From Nonomuraea sp. SYSU D8015 (lineage in GTDB: Bacteria > Actinomycetota > Actinomycetes > Streptosporangiales > Streptosporangiaceae): a stretch of 64,000 nucleotides of DNA. Position 1 is the stretch's first letter. Each line of letters opens with the position of its first letter. The translations under genes and the position numbers were made by a program. Positions 7,716 through 14,376 of the stretch are shown piece after piece. The stretch covers positions 1,196,787-1,260,786 of the forward strand of contig NZ_VJYI01000002.1 of the NCBI RefSeq assembly GCF_008065375.1, read 5' to 3'. The notes under the pieces are model-generated. The model saw only the letters and a program-made list of their open reading frames with translations. It was not told where the DNA came from and did not search any database.

Positions 7716-8774
7716 ATGTCCTCACCAGCGCCTGAGCACTTCACCGTCCCGGCGGTCGACATCTCCCCCTACGTGCAGGGAGGACCGGAGTCGGAGCGCC
7801 GCAGGGTCGCACAGGAGATCGACGATGCCTGCTCCAGCGTGGGCTTCATCCAGATCCTGGGCCACGCGGTCCCGGACTCGTCGATCGCGGGCCTGACCTC
7901 GGCGATGGACGCCTTCTTCGCCCTGCCCCTTGAGACGAAGAAGACCTACCGCGTCACGGGCGCCAACCGTGGCTACAGCCCGCCCAAGAGCGAGTCCCTC
8001 AGCCTGAGCCTCGGCGTCGAGTCGGCCGGCCGCATGAACGACTTCTTCGAGGCCTTCAACGTCGGCGTGGAGGCACGCTCCTTCACCTCCCTGGACCTGT
8101 CCGAGGAGGACTACGGGATCAACGTGTGGCCCGAGGTCGGCGGTTTCACCGAGGCCGTCCAGTCCTACTTCGACCACGCCGGCCGGGTCGCACGCACTCT
8201 CACCCGGATCTTCGCCGACGCCCTCCACCTGGATCCCGAGTTCTTCGCCCGGCTCACCGACCACTCCATCGACGTGCTCCGCATGAACAACTACGCCCTG
8301 CCGGAAGGAACGGTCACCATCGACGGCGACCTCATCGGGATGGGCGAGCACACCGACTACGGGATCGTCACCGTCCTGTGGGCCGACCAGGTCGCGGGCC
8401 TCCAGGTGCTCGGCCGGGACGGACGCTGGCACGATGTCGCGCCGGCCGACGGCGCCCTGCTGGTCAACCTGGGCGACCTCACGGCGCGGCTCACCAACGA
8501 CCGGTGGATGTCGACCCTGCACCGTGTCAAGCCCCCGATCGTGGACGGCACGATCAAGCGCCGCCGCTCAGCCGCCTTCTTCCACGACGGCAACCCGGAA
8601 GCCGTCATCGAGACGCTGGCCAGTCACCATGACGCCTCCGGGCTGGCCTACGAACCGATCACGGTCCGGGACCACATCAAGGCCAAGCTGGCCGGCTCAC
8701 GGCAGGGCAAGAAGAACCTCGCGGCAGTACGTGAAGCCGCACGCGTCCTGGCCGCCGCCAAGACCGAACCATGA
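7716..8774 (+). CDS. 2-oxoglutarate/Fe(II) oxygenase, isopenicillin-N-synthase-like
   Basis: This 352-aa protein has the non-haem dioxygenase N-terminal domain (DISPYVQGG onward) and a double-stranded beta-helix core. The iron triad is His212 and Asp214 (GEHTDYG) and His269 (TLHRVK). The RRS at about 283-285 fits the RxS motif that binds the 2-oxoglutarate carboxylate. The ATG at 7716 has GAAAGGA 6 bases upstream; a GTG overlapping the previous stop would add 15 residues. It lies 41 bases after the TIM-barrel gene in the same direction, so it is probably the last gene of the operon. The substrate is unknown; hydroxylation or oxidative cleavage of the aglycone is possible. Confidence 0.87.
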   Translation: MSSPAPEHFTVPAVDISPYVQGGPESERRRVAQEIDDACSSVGFIQILGHAVPDSSIAGLTSAMDAFFALPLETKKTYRVTGANRGYSPPKSESLSLSLGVESAGRMNDFFEAFNVGVEARSFTSLDLSEEDYGINVWPEVGGFTEAVQSYFDHAGRVARTLTRIFADALHLDPEFFARLTDHSIDVLRMNNYALPEGTVTIDGDLIGMGEHTDYGIVTVLWADQVAGLQVLGRDGRWHDVAPADGALLVNLGDLTARLTNDRWMSTLHRVKPPIVDGTIKRRRSAAFFHDGNPEAVIETLASHHDASGLAYEPITVRDHIKAKLAGSRQGKKNLAAVREAARVLAAAKTEP

Positions 8775-8797
8775 GCATCCCTCCCCGGACGAAGTGT

Positions 8798-9418
8798 TCA
8801 TGTCCGACGCTCCGCCGTGGGCGGGTGTGGTTCGGCTGATCGCAGAGCTGCGCAGGCGAAGCGGGCCAGTCGTTCGGGCAGGTCATGCGGGTCGTGGCGG
8901 GAGATGAACAGCCAGGACAGAACGGCGCCGCCGAACACCGCGTGGAACAGATCGACATCGGGCATCCGCTCCAACTCCCCGCGGCGCACCGCTCGTTCCA
9001 GCAGTTCGGCGTTGCCGGCCCGTTCCGGCTCGACGAAGGTCCTGGTGAACCGTTCGGCCAGGGCCGGATCGGTGGTGATCTCGCCGAGCAGGCTGAGCAA
9101 CGTCCCGGAGGCGGCCGGGTTGCTCAGGTGGCCGACGATCACCCGCGCCAGCGCGGTGAGGTCTCCCAGCAGGGATCCGCTGTCGGGCGGGACCTCCAGG
9201 GTCTCCCCGTGGATGGCCGCGGCGAACACCATCTCCTGCTTCGTGGCGTACCGGCGGTAGATCGCGGCCTTGCCGACGCCGGCGCGGGCGGCCACGGCGT
9301 CCATCGTCAGCCCCGTGTATCCGACCTCGGCCAGCAGCTCCCGGACGGCCCGGGTGATGGCCTCGTCCACTCGGGAGTCGCGGGGCCGGCCGATCGGTTG
9401 CCTGGCTCTTTCCACCAT
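8798..9418 (-). CDS. TetR/AcrR-family transcriptional regulator
   Basis: This 206-aa protein has an N-terminal helix-turn-helix (residues 19-65; TMDAVAARAGVGKAAIYRRYATK) and a C-terminal ligand domain of the TetR_C type. It converges on the end of the oxygenase gene and diverges from the membrane-protein gene at 9470. The shared 51-base gap holds inverted-repeat sequence. It probably represses itself and the membrane-protein gene. Confidence 0.9.
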   Translation of the reverse strand: MVERARQPIGRPRDSRVDEAITRAVRELLAEVGYTGLTMDAVAARAGVGKAAIYRRYATKQEMVFAAAIHGETLEVPPDSGSLLGDLTALARVIVGHLSNPAASGTLLSLLGEITTDPALAERFTRTFVEPERAGNAELLERAVRRGELERMPDVDLFHAVFGGAVLSWLFISRHDPHDLPERLARFACAALRSAEPHPPTAERRT

Positions 9419-9423
9419 GACAT

Positions 9424-9460
9424 CATACGATACCGATAGTTCCGGAACTTTTCGTATCGG
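9424..9460. promoter_or_regulatory. Putative TetR operator between divergent genes
   Basis: CCGATA (9433-9438) and TATCGG (9455-9460) form an inverted repeat, with further ATACGATAC sequence to the left. The spot is unusually AT-rich and lies between the TetR start (9418) and the start at 9470, where an operator over both promoters is expected. Confidence 0.45.
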
Positions 9461-9469
9461 AAAGGCGCC

Positions 9470-10015
9470 ATGGTGATCGACGGAATGCCGGTGGGCCGTA
9501 TGGCGACCGGCACGGACCGGCCGGTCCCCGGATGGGCCGTCAAGGCGGCCTGGGCGACGGTGTTGTGCATGGTGCCCTCGTGCGTGTGGCGGGTCGTCGC
9601 CGGGTTCGGTGTCGACGTGGGCTTCACCGGCCTGCTTGGTGAGATGTACCGCGGTCCGGCTTTCACGTTCTATCTGTGGGTTCTGAACGTGGTCTCACTT
9701 GCCGCGGCGTCTTTGACGTTCGGCCTGGTGCGACCGTGGGGAGAGAGGGTGCCGTCGTGGATCCCGCGCGTGGGAGGCCGGCGGATTCCACCGCTGGCCG
9801 TGATCGTGCCGGCCTTCCTGGGTGGGGTCACCGTGACGGCGCTGTGCGCGGCGGTAACCTTGACTCCGGGCGGTCCTCTGGACAACCCCGACTTCCCTGG
9901 CGGCGCCGCCGGCGTGATCATGGGCATCTGCTACGCGCCGCTTCTCGCCTGGGGGCCGCTGGTCATGGCCCTCACCATCGCCTACGCCCGGCGCCGAAGG
10001 TCATCCGCGTCATGA
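9470..10015 (+). CDS. Four-helix membrane protein of unknown function
   Basis: This 181-aa protein has four predicted membrane segments (about residues 20-42, 57-80, 103-127 and 148-172) and a basic C-terminus (YARRRRSS). No family motif was recognised. Small integral membrane proteins of this layout are common in actinomycetes beside TetR genes. ATG at 9470 has AAAGG a few bases upstream. Divergence from the TetR gene across shared operator-like sequence suggests TetR control. Confidence 0.75.
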   Translation: MVIDGMPVGRMATGTDRPVPGWAVKAAWATVLCMVPSCVWRVVAGFGVDVGFTGLLGEMYRGPAFTFYLWVLNVVSLAAASLTFGLVRPWGERVPSWIPRVGGRRIPPLAVIVPAFLGGVTVTALCAAVTLTPGGPLDNPDFPGGAAGVIMGICYAPLLAWGPLVMALTIAYARRRRSSAS

Positions 10016-10079
10016 CGATCCTTCGTACCGAGGGGGAGGGCCAGGCCGTCCTCCGGCGGCACCACGCGGATCGTTCCTT

Positions 10080-10628
10080 CTACTCGCCGGCGGCTTGACG
10101 TTGCCGCCAAGCGCGGTTCTTGGCCCGGTTCCCGCATTCGGCCATGTCGCACCAGCGGCGGGACCGATTGCGTGAACTGTCCAGGTAGGCCCATCGGCAG
10201 TCGGGCGCGGCGCAGGCCTTGACCCGGGACCACTCGCCGCTGGCGGCTGCGGTGAGGTAGGAGCCCGCGGCGTCTGCGAGCGCACGCTCGGCCAGGCCCG
10301 CAGCGGAGTACGCCCCGAGCCGGGGCGGCGTCCCGGGACCGCCGAACTCGACCACCAGGGGCACCGACCGCAGCACGGCCGCAGCCCGATCCGCGATCTC
10401 CTCGTCGCACCGCTGACCGTTGTTGGCGACGGCGAGCTGCCGCAATCCTTCGCGCAAGTCGCGCAGCCGGGCCATCGTCGCTGCGTCGACGGCCTCCTGC
10501 CGCCTGTCGTCTGTCCACTCCTGCAGCCAGGCGGCCGCCCGCTGGTCGGCCAGCACGTCGTCACCGTCGGGGCAGTGACGGGTGTTGATCAGATCCACGA
10601 GCCGCTCGACCACTGTCATGGAGACCAC
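10080..10628 (-). CDS. CGNR zinc-finger, ABATE-type regulator
   Basis: This 182-aa protein has the ABATE N-terminal domain (LVDLINTRH at the start) and a C-terminal CGNR zinc finger: Cys and Cys in KACAAPDCRW, then RWCDMAECGNRAKN, about residues 137-175. These proteins are putative stress-related transcription factors. The start at 10628 (GTG) or an internal ATG at 10619 are both possible. It diverges from the SMR transporter pair, with an inverted repeat in between, so it may regulate that pair. Confidence 0.9.
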   Translation of the reverse strand: MVSMTVVERLVDLINTRHCPDGDDVLADQRAAAWLQEWTDDRRQEAVDAATMARLRDLREGLRQLAVANNGQRCDEEIADRAAAVLRSVPLVVEFGGPGTPPRLGAYSAAGLAERALADAAGSYLTAAASGEWSRVKACAAPDCRWAYLDSSRNRSRRWCDMAECGNRAKNRAWRQRQAAGE

Positions 10629-10642
10629 TATATCAACTTGAC

Positions 10643-10671
10643 TGGTTAGTTTGATGGTGAGAAGCTAACCA
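10643..10671. promoter_or_regulatory. Inverted repeat between CGNR regulator and SMR genes
   Basis: TGGTTAG (10643-10649) and CTAACCA (10665-10671) are perfect 7-base arms in an AT-rich stretch between two divergent genes. The position fits an operator for the CGNR protein. Confidence 0.5.
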
Positions 10672-10711
10672 ATGTAAGCCATTTGCTGGTCTCGAATCAG
10701 GAGTGTGGCTC

Positions 10712-11029
10712 ATGGGCTGGGTGTTCCTTGCGGTCGCGATCGCCGGCGACCTCGCCGGCGCCGCGGCGCTCGAGCGGGGCACTCACGGCCGATACGCTCG
10801 CCATCTCGTGCTGGCGGCGGCGGCCTATCTGGTGGCGTTCTTCGCGTTCTCGCGTGCCCTGCTGACCGTGCCGACGAGCATCGCCGACTCGGTCTACTTC
10901 GCCGGCGCGACGGCGCTGGTCACCGTCTACAGCACGCTGTGGCTCGGGGAGCGGCTCACCGCCCGCAAAGCCACGGCGCTGGCCCTGATCGGCACGGGCG
11001 TCGTCGTGCTGCGACTGCAGACCACGTAG
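10712..11029 (+). CDS. SMR-family efflux protein, subunit 1
   Basis: This 105-aa protein has four hydrophobic helices and the SMR pattern: a PTSIADSVYFAG segment in helix 3 and a WLGERLT turn before helix 4. The membrane-embedded Glu of EmrE (Glu14) is replaced by Asp13 (AIAGDLAG). The ATG at 10712 has CAGGAG 8 bases upstream; a GTG at 10703 overlaps that site and is less likely. With the next gene it probably forms a heterodimeric proton-coupled pump for cationic compounds. Confidence 0.85.
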   Translation: MGWVFLAVAIAGDLAGAAALERGTHGRYARHLVLAAAAYLVAFFAFSRALLTVPTSIADSVYFAGATALVTVYSTLWLGERLTARKATALALIGTGVVVLRLQTT

Positions 11030-11042
11030 CGAAGGAGGCTCC

Positions 11043-11423
11043 ATGAACACGCCGGCCCTCGACCGCCCCATCGCCGCACCGCGGGCCCTGGCGAGCTGGG
11101 CCGCACTGTACGGCGCGATCGCCCTCGATGTCGTGCAGGTCTTCGCCCTCGTCCACTCCGACGGCTTCACCCGGCCACTCCTCATCGCCGCCGCCCTCGT
11201 CGCGTTCATCGTCGAGCTGCTGCTGCTCGCGGTCGCCCTGCGACGCATCTCGAGCAGCGTCGCCTACGGCCTCTTCGGACTCAGCACCGCCGCTGTCGCC
11301 GCGGTCAGCATCGGCTGGCTCGGCGAGCCGCTCACACCTGTCAAAGCCATCGCACTGTTCGCCGTCGTCACCGGCGCCGTCCTGCTCAACACCGAGCCGG
11401 CGACGCGAAAGGCAACGCGCTGA
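11043..11423 (+). CDS. SMR-family efflux protein, subunit 2
   Basis: This 126-aa SMR protein is paired with the preceding gene, 13 bases downstream, with a strong GAAGGAGG site. Four helices begin at about residue 16. Helix 1 carries Asp29 (AIALDVVQ) at the position of the usual Glu. Paired SMR genes normally encode two subunits of opposite membrane orientation. Both subunits here use Asp rather than Glu. Confidence 0.85.
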   Translation: MNTPALDRPIAAPRALASWAALYGAIALDVVQVFALVHSDGFTRPLLIAAALVAFIVELLLLAVALRRISSSVAYGLFGLSTAAVAAVSIGWLGEPLTPVKAIALFAVVTGAVLLNTEPATRKATR

Positions 11424-11450
11424 GACCGCGGTCGGTCCGGGGATACGGCG

Positions 11451-11585
11451 ATGAAGGACAGCATCCTCAAGCTTTACCGCCCCGCAGTGCGCACGGGCGG
11501 TGAGTGGGAACCAGATCTGTCGAGGATGACGGCCCCGGGCCTGGTGTTCCGGGGTGCACGCGACCCCATCGACCAGCACCGCTGA
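11451..11585 (+). pseudogene. Alpha/beta-hydrolase C-terminal fragment
   Basis: A 44-codon frame (MKDSILKLYR...EWEPDLSR...GLVFRGARDP) matches the segment before and around the acid residue (GxxDP) of alpha/beta hydrolases. There is no nucleophile, oxyanion or His part. It is most likely the leftover of a deleted gene. Confidence 0.5.
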
Positions 11586-11600
11586 AGGAGCACACCGACC

Positions 11601-11684
11601 ATGCCCGACACCGACGACGAGCCGTGCATGGAAGCCTGGAAGACCGCGCTCACCGTCCTACTGCGCGCGCCCCGGCCGTCCTGA
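11601..11684 (+). CDS. 27-codon ORF of unknown nature
   Basis: ATG at 11601 follows a good GAAGGAG site (11584-11590) and the ORF (MPDTDDEPCMEAWKTAL...) stops at 11684, 15 bases before the next gene. It may be a small protein or the start of a deleted gene. No family was recognised. Confidence 0.25.
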   Translation: MPDTDDEPCMEAWKTALTVLLRAPRPS

Positions 11685-11699
11685 AAGGAGAACTCCGAC

Positions 11700-12449
11700 A
11701 TGAAGATCGTGGTCATCGGAGGCACCGGCCTCATCGGCGGCAAAGTGGTCGACAAGCTCCGCGAACGCGGCCACGACGCGGCGCCCGCCTCACCCAGGAC
11801 GGGGGTTGACACCCTCACGGGAGAGGGGCTGGCCCCCGCGCTGGCGGACGCACAGGTCGTCGTGGACGTGTCGAACTCGCCGTCCTTCGAGGAGAAGGCC
11901 GTCATGGAGTTCTTCACGACCTCCACCCGCAACCTGCTGGCCGCCGAAGCGGACGCGGGCGTGGCACATCACGTGGCGTTGTCCATCGTGGGCATCGACC
12001 GCCTGCCCGACAACGGCTACTTCCGGGCGAAGGTCGCCCAGGAACAGCTGATCACGCAGGGGCCGATCCCGTACTCGATCGTCCGGGCGACCCAGTTCTT
12101 CGAGTTCGTCAAGGGCATCGCCGACGCCGCCGCCGACGGAGACACGGTCCGCGTACCGCCCGTGCTCTTCCAGCCCGTGGCGGCCGACGACGTCGCCGAG
12201 GCGGTGTGCCGGGCCGCTCTGGAGGGCCCGCTGAAGGGTGTCACCGAGGTGGCCGGACCGGATCGGTTCCGCTTCGACGAGCTGATCGCCGACGCCCTGA
12301 GCGCGTGGAACGACCCGCACAGGGTGGTCGCCGACCCGCATGCCCGCTACTTCGGCTCCGAACTGGCCGAGCGCAGCCTCGTCCCCGACGAGGGCCGCGC
12401 CCGCCTGGCCGAGACCCGCTTCGACGACTGGCTGCGCCGCTCCTCGTGA
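11700..12449 (+). CDS. NmrA-like/atypical SDR NAD(P)-binding oxidoreductase
   Basis: This 249-aa Rossmann protein has the N-terminal GGTGLIGG dinucleotide motif (residues 7-14), a conserved HHVALSIVGIDRLP stretch, YFRAKVAQE (the Tyr-x-x-x-Lys region shifted, as in atypical SDRs) and YSIVRATQFFEF. These are typical of NmrA/YwnB-like epimerase-type proteins. Such proteins act as NAD(P)-dependent reductases or redox sensors. ATG at 11700 follows AAAGGAG. No partner gene tells the substrate. Confidence 0.85.
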   Translation: MKIVVIGGTGLIGGKVVDKLRERGHDAAPASPRTGVDTLTGEGLAPALADAQVVVDVSNSPSFEEKAVMEFFTTSTRNLLAAEADAGVAHHVALSIVGIDRLPDNGYFRAKVAQEQLITQGPIPYSIVRATQFFEFVKGIADAAADGDTVRVPPVLFQPVAADDVAEAVCRAALEGPLKGVTEVAGPDRFRFDELIADALSAWNDPHRVVADPHARYFGSELAERSLVPDEGRARLAETRFDDWLRRSS

Positions 12450-12802
12450 GTCCGTGGATCGGGGGTCACGTCGGACCTCACCATGCCGTAGATGCGGCTG
12501 TTCCACCGGTCGCCGTTCCGCCTGGAACGGATGCTCGTGCGATGTCGTCGCTTCCGACGCCCTTCCCGCTTACCTGCCGGCGGAGTGGTGCGACCGGCGG
12601 CAGGGGCGGCACGCAGATGCCTGGTCTCCCGCCCCGGCAACGGTGACAGCGGTAACTGGGGCACGGCGATGTGGCCGGCTGGGCGTCGTGTCCGGTTCAT
12701 GATGACGTCATGGGTCTTCGGTGACGCGGTCTCTGGTTCGGAGATTCGCGGTTCGGCAGAGTCGGTGACACAGCCCAGAACGATCACTGAACAGGACCCT
12801 TG
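12450..12802. other. Intergenic region, 353 bases
   Basis: No convincing gene was seen. A 10-base perfect palindrome ATGACGTCAT lies at 12702-12711, about 90 bases before the next gene, and could be a regulatory site. Confidence 0.4.
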
Positions 12803-14266
12803 ATGCGAAACCTCGCGAGACTGTCCGCCGTCGGAGCATCCACCGCCATCCTCGCCGCGGGCCTCGTGACCCCCGCCCAGGCGGCGGCCGTCTCGTGGGG
12901 CGCCTGCCCCGCGGGGCCCGGGGTGGACGCACGGCAGGAATGCGCTACCCTTCAGGTTCCCATGGACTACCGGGCGTCCGGCGGACCGACGATCTCGTTG
13001 GCCGTGTCGCGGATCAAGACCGCCAAGCCCGCGTTGCGTCGTGGCGTGCTGCTGATCATCCCCGGCGGACCGGGCAGCCCCGGCCTGAACCGCCCCAGCG
13101 TCCAGGTCAAGCGGCTGCCGCAGGACGTGCTCGACCGCTACGACATCGTCGGGTTCGACCCGCGCGGTGTGGGCCAGAGCTCGCCCGTTTCGTGCGGCTT
13201 GCAGACCCGTGATCTCTCACTCACCAAGCTGAAGCCGTACCCCGACGCCGACGGCGGCATCGCGGAGAACGTCGCCTGGTCGCGCAGGATCGCCGAGGCC
13301 TGCGCCCGCAACGGCGGGCCGCTCATCCGGCACATCAGCACCCGCAACGAGGCCCGGGACATCGACAGGATCCGCCAGGCACTGGGGGAGAAGAAGATCT
13401 CCTACTGGGGCGTCTCCTACGGCACCTACGCGGGCGCCGTCTACGCCACCATGTTCCCCGAGCGTACCGACCGGATCGTCCTGGACAGCAACGACGATCC
13501 CGATCCGCGCCGCGTGGCGCGGCAGTGGCTGGCCAACTACGCCGTCGGCGTCGAAGACCGCTTCCCCGACTTCGCGGCCTGGGCCGCGGCCCGTGACGGC
13601 GAGTACGGTCTCGGCGCCGACGCGGCGGCGGTCCGCCGCACGTTCCTCGACCTCGCGGCCGAACTGGACCGCAAGCCGCTGCCCTGGCCGGGCGCCAATC
13701 CGGAAGAGCTGAACGGCAACCTCCTGCGGGAGACCATGCTCACCGCCCTCTACTCCGACGCGAACTTCCCCATGCTCGCCGCCCTCATGCGGGCCGCCCG
13801 GACCTCGGGCGAACTGCCCCCGCCGAACACGCCCCCGGCGGCCGTCATGCAGAACACCGCCGCCACCGCCGGCGCCACCATGTGCAACGACGTCGAATGG
13901 CGCGACTCGTTCAGCCGGTACCGGCGGCAGGTGACGCGTGACCGGGCCGCACACCCCCTGACCGCGGGCATGCCCGTCAACGTGGGGCCGTGCGCGTTCT
14001 GGCCGTTCGAGCCCGCCGAGCCGCCCGTGCGGGTCACCTCGCGAGGCCCCGCCAACGTCCTGCTCATCCAGAACCTGCGTGACCCGTCCACGCCCTACAG
14101 CGGAGCGCTGAAGATGCGCCAGGCGTTCGGGCAGCGGGCCCGTATGGTCAGCGTCGACTCGGGCGGCCACGGCGTCTATCTCGCCAACGGCAACGCCTGC
14201 GGCGACCGGGCCGTCACCGACTTCCTGACCACCGGGCACCTGCCCCAGCACGACGAGAACTGCTAG
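12803..14266 (+). CDS. Secreted alpha/beta hydrolase, tripeptidyl-aminopeptidase (S33) family
   Basis: This 487-aa protein has a Sec-type signal peptide (about residues 1-29, ending AQAAA). The oxyanion region is IPGGPGSPG, the nucleophile elbow is GVSYGT (Ser205), and the C-terminal TAP-like domain carries the acid (RDPSTPY) and His (SGGHGVYL). Streptomyces relatives remove tripeptides from the N-termini of extracellular proteins. ATG at 12803 is preferred over a TTG just before it. It stands alone; its regulation is unknown. Confidence 0.88.
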   Translation: MRNLARLSAVGASTAILAAGLVTPAQAAAVSWGACPAGPGVDARQECATLQVPMDYRASGGPTISLAVSRIKTAKPALRRGVLLIIPGGPGSPGLNRPSVQVKRLPQDVLDRYDIVGFDPRGVGQSSPVSCGLQTRDLSLTKLKPYPDADGGIAENVAWSRRIAEACARNGGPLIRHISTRNEARDIDRIRQALGEKKISYWGVSYGTYAGAVYATMFPERTDRIVLDSNDDPDPRRVARQWLANYAVGVEDRFPDFAAWAAARDGEYGLGADAAAVRRTFLDLAAELDRKPLPWPGANPEELNGNLLRETMLTALYSDANFPMLAALMRAARTSGELPPPNTPPAAVMQNTAATAGATMCNDVEWRDSFSRYRRQVTRDRAAHPLTAGMPVNVGPCAFWPFEPAEPPVRVTSRGPANVLLIQNLRDPSTPYSGALKMRQAFGQRARMVSVDSGGHGVYLANGNACGDRAVTDFLTTGHLPQHDENC

Positions 14267-14376
14267 CGCCGCATGTCCGGATCCTGCGCCCGCGAACGAC
14301 GGCGTGCCCGTCATCGCGAGCAGCCGGTCCGGTCCCCAGCGGCAGGTGGCCGGGGGACGTCTCCTAGGCTGCACGG

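Noticed and set aside
12450..12802. Short open frames of 100-146 codons between the oxidoreductase and the secreted hydrolase
   Set aside because: No ribosome site, domain or consistent codon bias; treated as intergenic.
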